Below, in pieces: positions 1-7,023 of a DNA stretch of 9,095 nucleotides (position 1 is its first letter; every line of letters starts with the position of its first letter). Below the pieces are notes generated by a model that saw only the letters and a list, made by a program, of their open reading frames with translations, did no database searches and was not told where the DNA came from. Made by a program: the position numbers and the translations under genes. The DNA is taken from assembly GCA_902491415.1 (NCBI GenBank), contig CABUHP010000054.1, positions 1 to 9,095 of the forward strand, in the 5' to 3' direction. The stretch is from an uncultured Collinsella sp. (lineage in GTDB: Bacteria > Actinomycetota > Coriobacteriia > Coriobacteriales > Coriobacteriaceae).

Positions 1-766
1 GCGAACGACGGGTGATAGAGGGCAGGATGGAGTCGGTGTGCGACTGCGGAACGACGAGGGTGCCGTCCTCCTTCACGAACAGAACGTTGGCGCCGCCGGT
101 CTCCTCGACATAGGTGCGGGACTCGGAGTCGAGATACAGGTTCTCGGCATAGCCCTCGCGGTGAGCCTCCATCGTGGGCTTGAGGGACATGGCGTAGTTC
201 AGGCCGGCCTTGATGTTGCCGGTGCCGTGCGGTGCGGCGCGGTCGTACTCGGAAACGCGCAGCTTAACGGGCTTAAGGCCACCCTTAAAGTACGGACCGA
301 CCGGGGTCACGAGAATGCGGAACGTGTACTCAGGAGCGGGAGCCACGCCGATCACGTCACCGGAGCCGATCATAAACGGACGCACGTACAGGGTCGCGCC
401 GGAACCGAAGGGCGGAACCCAGGCGGCATTGGCAGAAACGACCTGCTTGACAGCCTCAACGAACTTGTCCTTGGGGAACGGGGGCATCTCGAGGCGCTGC
501 GCAGAGTTATACATGCGCTCGGCGTTCATGTCGGGACGGAAGCAGACGATGCTGCCGTCCTCGGCGGTGTAGGCCTTCAGGCCCTCAAAGACCTCCTGGC
601 AGTAATGGAAGATGCCGCCGCACTCGGAGACATGCAGGGTGTGGTCGGTGGTCAGGCCACCCTCGTCCCACTCGCCGTCCTTCCAATGGGCCTCGTAGCT
701 GTAATCGGTCTTCATGTAGCCAAAGCCGAGGCTACCCCAATCGATATCCTTCTTCTCGACAGTCAT
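1..766 (-). CDS. ilvE: Branched-chain amino acid aminotransferase, C-terminus cut by window edge
   Basis: This is a fold-type IV PLP aminotransferase. It should interconvert leucine, isoleucine and valine with their 2-oxo acids, using glutamate/2-oxoglutarate, in the cytoplasm. Translation from the ATG at 766 gives 255 codons, open to the window edge; the family is usually about 340-365 residues, so roughly a quarter is missing. Visible landmarks are QEVFEGLKAY (57-66), RPFMIGSGDVIG (129-140), the PLP-lysine segment GTGNIKAGLNYA (181-192, Lys186) and EETGGANVLF (221-230), which corresponds to the conserved E-x-[GS]-x-x-N phosphate-cup loop. The start is fixed by GTAAGGAG eight bases or so upstream and by loss of family similarity before it. 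The gene stands alone, 289 bp from dedA, with a leader of about 150 nt. A D-amino-acid transaminase or aminodeoxychorismate lyase is the alternative within the fold, but the length and motifs favour the branched-chain enzyme. Confidence 0.93.
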   Translation of the reverse strand, partial: MTVEKKDIDWGSLGFGYMKTDYSYEAHWKDGEWDEGGLTTDHTLHVSECGGIFHYCQEVFEGLKAYTAEDGSIVCFRPDMNAERMYNSAQRLEMPPFPKDKFVEAVKQVVSANAAWVPPFGSGATLYVRPFMIGSGDVIGVAPAPEYTFRILVTPVGPYFKGGLKPVKLRVSEYDRAAPHGTGNIKAGLNYAMSLKPTMEAHREGYAENLYLDSESRTYVEETGGANVLFVKEDGTLVVPQSHTDSILPSITRRS

Positions 767-919
767 ATGTCGCTCCTTACATACACAGTTGCATACTCGC
801 GAACCCGCACGCAAGGACCGAGGCCGACCGCGTCGCAACGTCGCACGCCCGGAGCGTAGAGCCGGACGGGACACGCGAGCAGCATCAAAGCCGATGGCAC
901 GTCGATTCGCATGCACGAG

Positions 920-948
920 ATTGTACTCCCCGCACGCGTCTGATAAAA
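920..948 (-). promoter_or_regulatory. Candidate ilvE promoter
   Basis: On the minus strand TTTTAT (948-943) and TACAAT (925-920) are separated by 17 bp. The -10 box is good and the -35 box is weak (3 of 6). This would put transcription start near 913 and leave a leader of roughly 145 nt before ilvE. The whole 767-995 interval contains no other gene I can support. The leader does not show the conserved T-box or other riboswitch core motifs. Confidence 0.4.
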
Positions 949-995
949 CGCTTTTCTTTAACTAAGTAAAGTATTTTCATTTGACCGAAGCTGAA

Positions 996-1027
996 GAGGC
1001 CCGCCACCGTAAACGGTGACGGGCCTC
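996..1027 (-). terminator. Hairpin downstream of the DedA gene
   Basis: Two 14-base arms (996-1009 and 1014-1027) flank a TAAA/TTTA loop. Read as plus-strand RNA there is one C-A mismatch. Read as minus-strand RNA the same position is a U-G wobble, so the stem is fully paired. This fits a stem acting for the minus-strand dedA gene that stops at 1056. The following bases are not a clean U-run, so this may be a weak terminator or a 3'-end stabiliser. Confidence 0.6.
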
Positions 1028-1055
1028 AACTGCACGGTTTGCGCGCTGGCTCGAG

Positions 1056-1703
1056 CTACGCGTTCTTTTTGCCCAGCTTAGCCTTAACCAGACCGACCAC
1101 GGTCGGGATGATCGACACGGCAACGATGCCAACGATTAGCAGCTCAAAGTGCTCCTGCACAAAGGGGATGCCTCCAAAGAAGTAGCCCAGCAGTGTAAAG
1201 AGCGTCGACCAGGTAATGCCGCCCAGCACGTTAAAGATGACAAAATTGCGCCAGTGCATGCCGCCCATGCCAGCGATAAAGGGCACAAAAGTGCGGATAA
1301 ACGGGAAGAAACGGCCCAGGAAAATAGCCAGGTGGCCCCACTTGTCCAAGAAGTCCTCGGACTTTTTAATGCGCTCGGGCGTCATGGCCTTAACCTTGCC
1401 CGAAGCGATGATCTTTTTGCCAAAGAAGTGACCGATCATAAAGTTGCACTGATCACCCAAGATGGCAGCCGCCCATGCGACGGCCAGCAGGGCCACGATG
1501 TTAAAGCCACCGTTGTGGGCAAAGAAGCCCGAAGCAAACAGCAGTGAATCGCCAGGAAGGAACGGGAAGAACACCACGCCCGTCTCGATAAAGATGATCA
1601 GGAACACGCAGCCGTAGGCCATAAGCGGGCCGGCGGCGATCCAGCTGGCGATCGCGGTGCGCGGATCCTTAAGCAGCTCGGCGATAAAATTGATGAAACC
1701 CAT
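1056..1703 (-). CDS. DedA-family (VTT/SNARE-associated domain) integral membrane protein
   Basis: This is a 215-residue polytopic inner-membrane protein of the DedA family, the usual size. Members act in envelope homeostasis; some recycle undecaprenyl phosphate across the membrane, but whether this one does is inference. Landmarks are FIETGVVFFPFLPGDSLLFA (38-57) with the membrane-embedded Glu40 and the PGDS turn, GDQCNFMIG (83-91), and the family hallmark GRFFPFIRTFVPFIAG (130-145) with Arg131 and Arg137, followed by NVLGGITW (158-165). The C-terminus is basic (KAKLGKKNA). The reading frame extends upstream to a GTG at 1787, but the ATG at 1703 is preferred. AGAGG lies nine bases before it, a TATACT box lies inside the extension, and residue 1 there matches the family N-terminus. 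It is a single-gene unit, divergent from the serine acetyltransferase and followed by a long hairpin. Confidence 0.92.
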   Translation of the reverse strand: MGFINFIAELLKDPRTAIASWIAAGPLMAYGCVFLIIFIETGVVFFPFLPGDSLLFASGFFAHNGGFNIVALLAVAWAAAILGDQCNFMIGHFFGKKIIASGKVKAMTPERIKKSEDFLDKWGHLAIFLGRFFPFIRTFVPFIAGMGGMHWRNFVIFNVLGGITWSTLFTLLGYFFGGIPFVQEHFELLIVGIVAVSIIPTVVGLVKAKLGKKNA

Positions 1704-1749
1704 GAAGTAAAACCTCTCAGTTGTGGGCGCGGATACGTCCAAGTTGACC

Positions 1750-1781
1750 AGTATACGGTTGCGGTGCCCCCTCGTGCGCAA
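1750..1781 (-). promoter_or_regulatory. Possible dedA promoter
   Basis: A near-consensus -10 box, TATACT (1755-1750 on the minus strand), lies about 45 bases upstream of the chosen dedA start. The only plausible -35 box, TTGCGC (1781-1776), is 20 bp away, longer than ideal. This site argues against initiation at the upstream GTG. The rest of the 1704-1868 interval holds nothing else I can support. Confidence 0.3.
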
Positions 1782-1868
1782 CCCCACAAAAGCATGACTC
1801 CATTACCAGCAAGTTTGCATAACTGACACTTGTAGCGCAAAGCCGCCAAGATTGTCCTTTTTAATCCC

Positions 1869-1885
1869 TAGCGAATCGCTATACT
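1869..1885 (+). promoter_or_regulatory. cysE -10 box overlapped by a 13-bp palindrome
   Basis: A good -10 box, TATACT (1880-1885), lies about 40 bases before the cysE start. No convincing -35 box is found at 16-18 bp, which suggests an activator or a weak promoter. A perfect palindrome, TAGCGA-A-TCGCTA (1869-1881), overlaps the first two bases of the -10 box and is a candidate operator. GAATCGC occurs at 1873 and again at 1891, 18 bp apart. Confidence 0.4.
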
Positions 1886-1926
1886 TTATTGAATCGCATT
1901 GCCATGGCGCTAAGGGAGGGCGGCCG

Positions 1927-2631
1927 GTGAGCTTTATCAATACCATTCGCGAGGACATCAAGACCGTCCAGGCGCAGGACCCCGCCGCGCAAAACGGTCT
2001 GGTCATCTTCCTTTCCTATCCTGGCCTGCACGCCAAGTGGAACCACGTGCCCGAGCACTGGCTGTGGGAGCATGGACATCGCTCGCTCGCCCGCGTGCTC
2101 TCGCAAATCACCCGTCATATCACCGGCGTCGAGATTCATCCCGCCGCACAGATCGGCAAGCACTTCTTTATCGACCACGCCATGGGCGTCGTCATCGGCG
2201 AGACCACCATTGTGGGCGACAACTGCGTGCTCTATCAGGGCGTCACGCTCGGCGGTACCGGCAACGAGACCGGCAAACGCCACCCCACCCTGGGCAACAA
2301 CGTCACCGTGGGCACGGGTGCCAAGGTGCTCGGCAACATCCGCATCGGCAACAACGTCAAAATCGGCGGCAACTCGGTTGTCGTCAAGGACGTGCCCGAC
2401 AACTGCACCGTCGTGGGCGTGCCGGGACGCATCATCAAACGCAACGGCTGCCGCGTGTTCGAGGAGAGCTTCGATGCCAAGCAGCATCGCGAGTACATGC
2501 CCGATGACGCCGCCGAGCAGAGTGCCCTCAACCGCCAGGGCATCACCGAGAATGCCCGCCGCGTCAAAGAACTCGAGCGAGAGGTGGCCGAGCTCAAGGC
2601 CCTCGTCGCCAAGCTCGTTGACGAGCGCTAG
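1927..2631 (+). CDS. cysE: Serine O-acetyltransferase
   Basis: This transfers acetyl from acetyl-CoA to L-serine, giving O-acetylserine, the first step of cysteine synthesis; it is cytoplasmic. The 234-residue product has an N-terminal helical part (1-65) and a left-handed beta-helix of hexapeptide repeats (about 66-168). Key segments are [11 protein letters not shown] (67-77), [13 protein letters not shown] (81-93, His84 the likely catalytic base), GVTLGGTG (105-112), GKRHP (116-120, His119) and VVGVPGRII (162-170). This is the short, Gram-positive/EpsC-like form, not the longer enterobacterial CysE. Residues 202-234 form a charged heptad-like helix ([20 protein letters not shown]), probably a coiled coil. 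The start is GTG at 1927, placed six bases after AAGGGAGGG; an in-frame TTG at 1852 lies upstream of the presumed promoter and is rejected. No cysK lies nearby. The gene is monocistronic, with a strong terminator. Confidence 0.95.
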   Translation: MSFINTIREDIKTVQAQDPAAQNGLVIFLSYPGLHAKWNHVPEHWLWEHGHRSLARVLSQITRHITGVEIHPAAQIGKHFFIDHAMGVVIGETTIVGDNCVLYQGVTLGGTGNETGKRHPTLGNNVTVGTGAKVLGNIRIGNNVKIGGNSVVVKDVPDNCTVVGVPGRIIKRNGCRVFEESFDAKQHREYMPDDAAEQSALNRQGITENARRVKELEREVAELKALVAKLVDER

Positions 2632-2668
2632 GAACGCAGGCGGCACAAAACGACATCGGCATCAACGC

Positions 2669-2711
2669 AAAGGCGCGCCAGGGAATTCATCCCCGGCGCG
2701 CCTTTCTTTTT
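2669..2711 (+). terminator. Rho-independent terminator of cysE
   Basis: Perfect 11-base arms (2669-2679 AAAGGCGCGCC and 2695-2705) are extended internally by GGG/CCC (2681-2683 with 2691-2693), leaving a small loop. They are followed on the plus strand by TTTCTTTTT (2703-2711). It lies 38 bases after the cysE stop. It may also help stop leftward transcription from the ABC operon, but the U-run on that strand is poor. Confidence 0.92.
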
Positions 2712-2713
2712 GA

Positions 2714-2743
2714 TGTGACATGTGGGACTGTCCCTTTGTCACA
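2714..2743. repeat. REP-like nested palindrome abutting the ABC transporter stop codon
   Basis: Outer arms TGTGACA (2714-2720) and TGTCACA (2737-2743) enclose an inner palindrome GGGAC-T-GTCCC (2724-2734) with almost the same centre. It begins directly after the TAA of the minus-strand ABC gene and ends three bases from the cysE terminator. Its minus-strand reading starts TGTGACAAAGGGACAGTCCC, which resembles a dispersed palindrome I recall from gut Firmicutes and Actinobacteria genomes; this recollection is unchecked. It could serve as the 3'-end hairpin of the operon. Confidence 0.55.
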
Positions 2744-4750
2744 TTATGCGAACTGGCTCAAGTAGAGGTCGGCGTAGGCACCCTCGGCAGCCAGCAGCTC
2801 CTTATGCGTGCCCTGCTCGATAATGTTGCCGTGATCCATGACCAAGATCAGGTCGGCATCCACAATCGTCGACAGGCGGTGTGCGATCACAAAGCTCGTG
2901 CGCCCGCGCATAAGCGCATCCATGGCACGGCCGATGGCAAGCTCGGTACGCGTGTCCACGCTTGAGGTCGCCTCGTCCAGGATGAGAATCGCCGGGTTGT
3001 TGAGCAGCACGCGTGCGATGGTCAGCAGCTGACGCTGGCCCTGGCTAATGCTCTCGGCATCGTTGGCCACGCGCGTGTCGTAGCCCTGCGGCATGGTGCG
3101 CACGAAGAAGTCGACCTGCGCGGCACGAGCGGCGGCCACAATTTCGTCGCGCGTTGCCTCGGGGCAGCCGTAGGCGATGTTTTCGGCAATCGTGCCATCG
3201 AATAGCCAGGCGTCTTGCAGCACCATGCCAAACTGCTGACGTAGCTCGCCGCGATCCATGCGGCTCGTATCCACGCCGTCGAGCGTAATACGCCCGCCGT
3301 CAATCTCGTAGAAGCGCATGAGCAGGTTGATGAGCGTCGTCTTGCCTGCGCCCGTGGTTCCCACCACCGCGATCTTCTGGCCCGGCTCGGCAGTAAACGA
3401 CACGTCGCGCATAAGCGGCTTGTCGGGCGAATAACCAAAGCGCACATGCTCAAAGGAGACACGGCCCTCGACCTTGCCCGGCAGCTTGGCGGCCTCGTCC
3501 GGCAGCGGATCGGCCTCCATCTCGGGCTCATCGAGCAGGTCGAACACGCGCTCCGCACTCGCCAGCGCGCTCTGCAGCGAGTTGAAGGTAAACGACAGCT
3601 GCGTCATGGGCTCAGATGCCTCGTAGATAAACTGGAAGAACGCCTGGAACACGCCGACGGTCATGTGGCCGGCAACCAGCATACTGCAGCCCACAATCGC
3701 AATCACGATCTGTGCCAGGCGGCCGATAAAGCGCACCGCGGGGCCGACGGCGTTAATCATAAAGTCGGCCTTGGCACTCACGCGTGCCAGCTCGCCCGAG
3801 GCCTGGTGCACCTCGGCAGAACTTTGGCGCTCGCGGTTAAACGCGCGAATCACCAGACGGCCCGAGTAGCCTTCCTCGACCGCACTCGTAATCTTGGACA
3901 CCCACTCTTGGCGCTCACCGGTTACGTCATGCGTGCGGCGCGAGACCACCTTGGTCACCAGCAGCGACAACGCCGTAAAGAACAAAAAGACCAGCGTAAG
4001 TGGCACGCTAAACACGAACATCACGCTCACGGCGCCCACCACGGTACCGATCGACACCAGAAGCTGCAGCAAGCCGCGCTGCATGCTCTCGGACATCTTG
4101 TCCAAGTCGTTGGTCGCACGGCTGACGACCTCACCGGGACGATGCGCGTCAAAAAAGGCAAGCGGCAGACGGTTGAGCTTTTGTGCGATGCGGTTGCGTA
4201 GGCACAGGTTGAGGCGTTCGGCAACGCTCGACATCAAAAAGCTCTGGAGCGCGTAGAACGAAGCGGCGGCCGTCCAAATCAAAAAGTAGATGAAGATAGT
4301 CCTGCCGCAGTTCTCCCAGGTGATGCTGAAGGTGGTGTCGTTGGCAAACGCCACCTGAATGTGGCTCCACAGCTCATCGATCACGCGGGCGCTATATGCC
4401 GGCGCAGCAGTGTTAAAGATGGCATAGAACACAATGCTCGCGAACACGATATAGAAGCGCCAATGGTCGCCGGCAGCCTCGCTCCACAGGCGGCGCACCG
4501 TCGCCCAGGTATCTCGAGGCGTCTCGTCCTCGTCTTCATCGTCCACGTCGCGCATACGCTCTGCCTCGGCGCGGGCGCGCTCGTCCTCGGCACGTTCGTT
4601 TTCCTCGTAGAGCGCTTGGCGGCGAGCCTCGCGCTCGGCTGCAGCCTTGGCGGCGTCATCCAGCTCGGGTGCCACGGCAGCCGTTTCCTCGACCAGTACC
4701 GCGGCAGCGGCGTCATCAACGCCGCCCTGCTTCTTGAGCTCCTCGGTCAT
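2744..4750 (-). CDS. ABC exporter half-transporter (TMD-NBD), catalytic-competent subunit of a heterodimer
   Basis: This 668-residue type I (ABCB-like) exporter subunit probably expels drugs or other amphiphiles; the substrate cannot be read from sequence. Residues 1-80 are an unusual Ala/Glu/Arg-rich cytoplasmic extension ending in an acidic run (DVDDEDEDE). The membrane domain follows (about 95-385), then the ATPase domain. Motifs are Walker A GTTGAGKTT (464-472), Q-loop Gln512, Walker B ILILDE with the intact catalytic Glu593, and the switch histidine in IAHR (His624). The ABC signature is SQGQ (569-572), not SGGQ. The changed signature complements the degenerate Walker B and H-loop of the upstream partner, as in BmrCD/LmrCD/TM287-288. 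The start is ATG at 4750, eight bases after GGAGG; a GTG at 4759 overlaps that ribosome site. The upstream gene stops one base before the ATG, so translation is probably coupled. Confidence 0.93.
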   Translation of the reverse strand: MTEELKKQGGVDDAAAAVLVEETAAVAPELDDAAKAAAEREARRQALYEENERAEDERARAEAERMRDVDDEDEDETPRDTWATVRRLWSEAAGDHWRFYIVFASIVFYAIFNTAAPAYSARVIDELWSHIQVAFANDTTFSITWENCGRTIFIYFLIWTAAASFYALQSFLMSSVAERLNLCLRNRIAQKLNRLPLAFFDAHRPGEVVSRATNDLDKMSESMQRGLLQLLVSIGTVVGAVSVMFVFSVPLTLVFLFFTALSLLVTKVVSRRTHDVTGERQEWVSKITSAVEEGYSGRLVIRAFNRERQSSAEVHQASGELARVSAKADFMINAVGPAVRFIGRLAQIVIAIVGCSMLVAGHMTVGVFQAFFQFIYEASEPMTQLSFTFNSLQSALASAERVFDLLDEPEMEADPLPDEAAKLPGKVEGRVSFEHVRFGYSPDKPLMRDVSFTAEPGQKIAVVGTTGAGKTTLINLLMRFYEIDGGRITLDGVDTSRMDRGELRQQFGMVLQDAWLFDGTIAENIAYGCPEATRDEIVAAARAAQVDFFVRTMPQGYDTRVANDAESISQGQRQLLTIARVLLNNPAILILDEATSSVDTRTELAIGRAMDALMRGRTSFVIAHRLSTIVDADLILVMDHGNIIEQGTHKELLAAEGAYADLYLSQFA

Positions 4751-4751
4751 G

Positions 4752-6488
4752 CTACTCACCTCCCTTCATCTGCGATTCCGCGATGGCGCGGTACACCTCG
4801 CAGGTTTCCATAAGCTCGCCATGCGTGCCCAAGCCCACAACCTCGCCATCCTTGAGCACGACGATCTGGTCGGCGTGCAAGATCGTCGAGATGCGCTGCG
4901 CGATGATGAGCACCGCAGCGTCACGCGTCTCGTCTTGCAACGCATGACGCAGGGCGGCATCGGTCTTAAAGTCCAGGGCCGAAAAACTGTCATCGAAGAT
5001 ATATAGATCGGCATGCTTCATGAGCGCGCGAGCAATGGCCAGGCGCTGGCGCTGGCCGCCTGAAAAGTTCGTGCCGCCCTGCGCCACCGGGGTATCGAGC
5101 CCCTGCGGCTGATCGAGTACAAAGGTGCTCTGGGCAACCTCAAGCGCGTGAAGCATGTCGGTCTCGGTCGCGCCTTCGTTACCAAAGCGAAGGTTGCTCG
5201 CCACCGTGCCCGAGAACAGCCACGCCTTCTGCGGCACATAGGCAATGCGCCCGCGGATTTCGTCTTGCGTAAGCTCGCGCAGGTCCACACCATTCAGGCG
5301 AATGGAGCCCTTGGTGGCATCGTGGAAGCGCAGCAGAAGCTTTGCCACCGTCGATTTGCCCGAGCCTGTCGAGCCAACGATCGCAGTCGTCTGACCGCGA
5401 CGGCAGGCAAAGCTCAGGTCGCACAGGGTGTCCTCGTCGGCATCGTCAAAGCGAAACGACATGTGGTCGAACACGGCCACCGCATCGGCTTCGTCTTGGG
5501 GCTCGCGCGCCCCGCCATCCAGCGTGTGCTCGCCATCGACGATGCTCGGCTCAATCTCCAACACCTGCTGCGCACGGTTCAGGCACGCGGCAGCACGCGG
5601 AAGCGTCAGCACCACCATCTGGGCCATCATCACAAAGAACAGGATCAGAATTGCATACTCCAGCACCGCCGAGATACTCGCAATCTGCATGGCGTGGGCG
5701 CCCACGCGGTTGCCGCCAACCCACAGCACCGCCACCTCGGCGATGTTCATCAAAAAGAAGCTTGAGCTGTCGAGGCCTACAAACAGGTGGTTGACTTTGA
5801 TGGCGTTGGCGGCGTAGTCGCTAAACACCTCGTCCAGGCGCCGCTCCTCGTGACGCTCCTTGTTAAACGCACGGATGACGCGCACGCCCACGATGTTCTC
5901 GCGCAGCACCACGTTCATGCGGTCGATAAAGCTCTGCAAGCGCATAAAGATCGGAGCCGCGTTGGCAACCGTAAAGACCGCCGCCACCAGCACAATTGCA
6001 ACGACTACGCCCAGAAGCGTGCCCATGGCAGGATCGATAAACCAGGCGAAGATGATGCCCGCCACCGCCAGGAACGGCACCGGCAGCACCAGCTGAATCG
6101 TCTGCAGAATCGCCTGCTGAATCACGTTGATGTCGTTGAGCGAGCGCGTAATCATCGATCCGGTGCCAAAGCGCTCAAAATCGCTGGCCGCGAGCTCGAG
6201 CGATTTGTCGTACACGGCATTGCGGATATCGCAAGCCACGTTGGCGGCCAGGCGCGCCGAAAGATAGCAGCCCAGCACCGTGCCGCCGCTAGCCATGCTG
6301 GTCGCGATAAACATGTATAGGCCGTTGCGTAAAATGTAGTCGACATCGCCCGTGGTAATACCGGTGTTGACCATGTTCGCCAGCATCGTGGGAACCAACA
6401 GCGTACCGACGTTATCCACCAGCAGCACCAGCAGCGTCACTGCGACAAGCCCTCGATATGGCTTTAGAAACCTCATTAACAGTCGCAC
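4752..6488 (-). CDS. ABC exporter half-transporter (TMD-NBD), subunit with degenerate ATP-site residues
   Basis: This 578-residue type I exporter subunit has a membrane domain (about 1-305, starting RFLKPYRG, typical of the family) and an ATPase domain. Motifs are Walker A GSTGSGKST (372-380), Q-loop Gln420 in YVPQ, and canonical signature SGGQ (476-479). The Walker B is IFDD, with Asp500 where the catalytic Glu belongs, and the switch residue is Gln531 in IAQR instead of His. These changes are those of the non-hydrolysing half of heterodimeric exporters, so it should pair with the next gene's product. The GTG start at 6488 is preceded by GAGGGGG and gives the N-terminus RLLMRFLKPYR, which matches relatives. 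The alternative is ATG at 6476, forming TAATG with the marR stop. With the GTG start the frame overlaps marR by 13 nt. Its own 3' end carries the ribosome site of the next gene. Confidence 0.93.
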   Translation of the reverse strand: MRLLMRFLKPYRGLVAVTLLVLLVDNVGTLLVPTMLANMVNTGITTGDVDYILRNGLYMFIATSMASGGTVLGCYLSARLAANVACDIRNAVYDKSLELAASDFERFGTGSMITRSLNDINVIQQAILQTIQLVLPVPFLAVAGIIFAWFIDPAMGTLLGVVVAIVLVAAVFTVANAAPIFMRLQSFIDRMNVVLRENIVGVRVIRAFNKERHEERRLDEVFSDYAANAIKVNHLFVGLDSSSFFLMNIAEVAVLWVGGNRVGAHAMQIASISAVLEYAILILFFVMMAQMVVLTLPRAAACLNRAQQVLEIEPSIVDGEHTLDGGAREPQDEADAVAVFDHMSFRFDDADEDTLCDLSFACRRGQTTAIVGSTGSGKSTVAKLLLRFHDATKGSIRLNGVDLRELTQDEIRGRIAYVPQKAWLFSGTVASNLRFGNEGATETDMLHALEVAQSTFVLDQPQGLDTPVAQGGTNFSGGQRQRLAIARALMKHADLYIFDDSFSALDFKTDAALRHALQDETRDAAVLIIAQRISTILHADQIVVLKDGEVVGLGTHGELMETCEVYRAIAESQMKGGE

Positions 6489-6976
6489 GACTCCCCCTCA
6501 CCTTGATTCTCGGCTTGGTTCTCGGCAGCGATACGCTGCTTAAAGGCATCGCACTCATCGCCGAGCACCTGAGAGAATTTGCCGATCAAGCGCATAATCT
6601 CGCGCTGCTCACATGGCTCAAGCGCGCCAAAGGCTCGCTGCTCGGCCTTGAGTGCCGGCAGCGCATAACGCTCGGCAAATCGCCTGCCCTCTTCGGTCAG
6701 GCTCACAACCTTGTTCTTACGACTGCCTTCGGCAAACTCCAACGTTGCGAAGCCCCGCGCCGTCAAGGCTTTAATTGCCGAGTTGATGGTCTGCTTGCTG
6801 TAGAACCATTCGCTTGTCAGACGGCTTACGGCAATACTGCCGCCCGCCGTGCTGGTGTCGACGAGCATCCAATAGGCGCAGTCCGAAAGGCCGCAGGCGC
6901 GCGAGAACTCCGAATAGATATGGTCGAGTCCATTGAGCAACCGATCAAAGTCGACCAGCGTAACCGCACTATTCAT
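6476..6976 (-). CDS. MarR-family transcriptional regulator of the exporter operon
   Basis: This 166-residue winged-helix regulator would act as a dimeric DNA-binding protein, usually a repressor released by a small ligand or oxidation. Helix-turn-helix and wing are seen at SKQTINSAIKALTARGF (60-76) and TLEFAEGSRKNKVVSLTEEG (78-97); the flanking helices (1-45 and 105-150) would form the dimer interface. It is the first gene of the marR-ABC-ABC operon and overlaps the next gene. Two dyads in its promoter suggest autoregulation. It has six cysteines (28, 33, 122, 142, 164, 166), including a C-terminal CDC, so redox or metal sensing is possible but unproven. An imperfect 12-bp tandem duplication (6503-6526) encodes AENQAENQ in the tail. 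The ribosome site (GGTGGG) is moderate. The ligand and regulated range are unknown. Confidence 0.9.
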   Translation of the reverse strand: MNSAVTLVDFDRLLNGLDHIYSEFSRACGLSDCAYWMLVDTSTAGGSIAVSRLTSEWFYSKQTINSAIKALTARGFATLEFAEGSRKNKVVSLTEEGRRFAERYALPALKAEQRAFGALEPCEQREIMRLIGKFSQVLGDECDAFKQRIAAENQAENQGEGESCDC

Positions 6977-6992
6977 CTATCCCACCATTCAA

Positions 6993-7010
6993 TTGTCCGA
7001 TTTTTGACCA
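6993..7010. promoter_or_regulatory. Putative MarR operator 2 (around +7 to +24)
   Basis: A near-perfect inverted repeat, TTGTC-N8-GACCA, is the second copy of the motif at 7028-7045. The 14-base core (6995-7008) differs from the other copy (7030-7043) at one position. It lies just downstream of the predicted transcription start, so a bound repressor could also block elongation or open-complex escape. Confidence 0.5.
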
Positions 7011-7023
7011 ATTATGTGTCTCT

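Noticed and set aside
38..859. Long plus-strand frame opposite ilvE
   Set aside because: It lies antisense to a gene with clear aminotransferase motifs, its translation matches no family, and it arises from the codon bias of the opposite strand.
767..919. T-box or other riboswitch in the ilvE leader
   Set aside because: The leader is too short for a canonical T-box, and the conserved T-box core and a terminator with U-run are not visible.
1904..1930. Eight-codon upstream frame (MALREGGR) whose TGA overlaps the cysE GTG
   Set aside because: It has no ribosome site and its body is the cysE Shine-Dalgarno sequence itself, so the overlap is probably accidental.
1879..2646. 255-codon minus-strand frame opposite cysE
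   Set aside because: It is the mirror of a well-supported gene; the composition (Ala, Val, Asp, His runs) is typical of an antisense frame in GC-rich DNA.
3446..4201. 251-codon plus-strand frame inside the ABC gene
   Set aside because: It is antisense to conserved membrane and ATPase-domain sequence; no ribosome site and His/Arg-rich nonsense composition.
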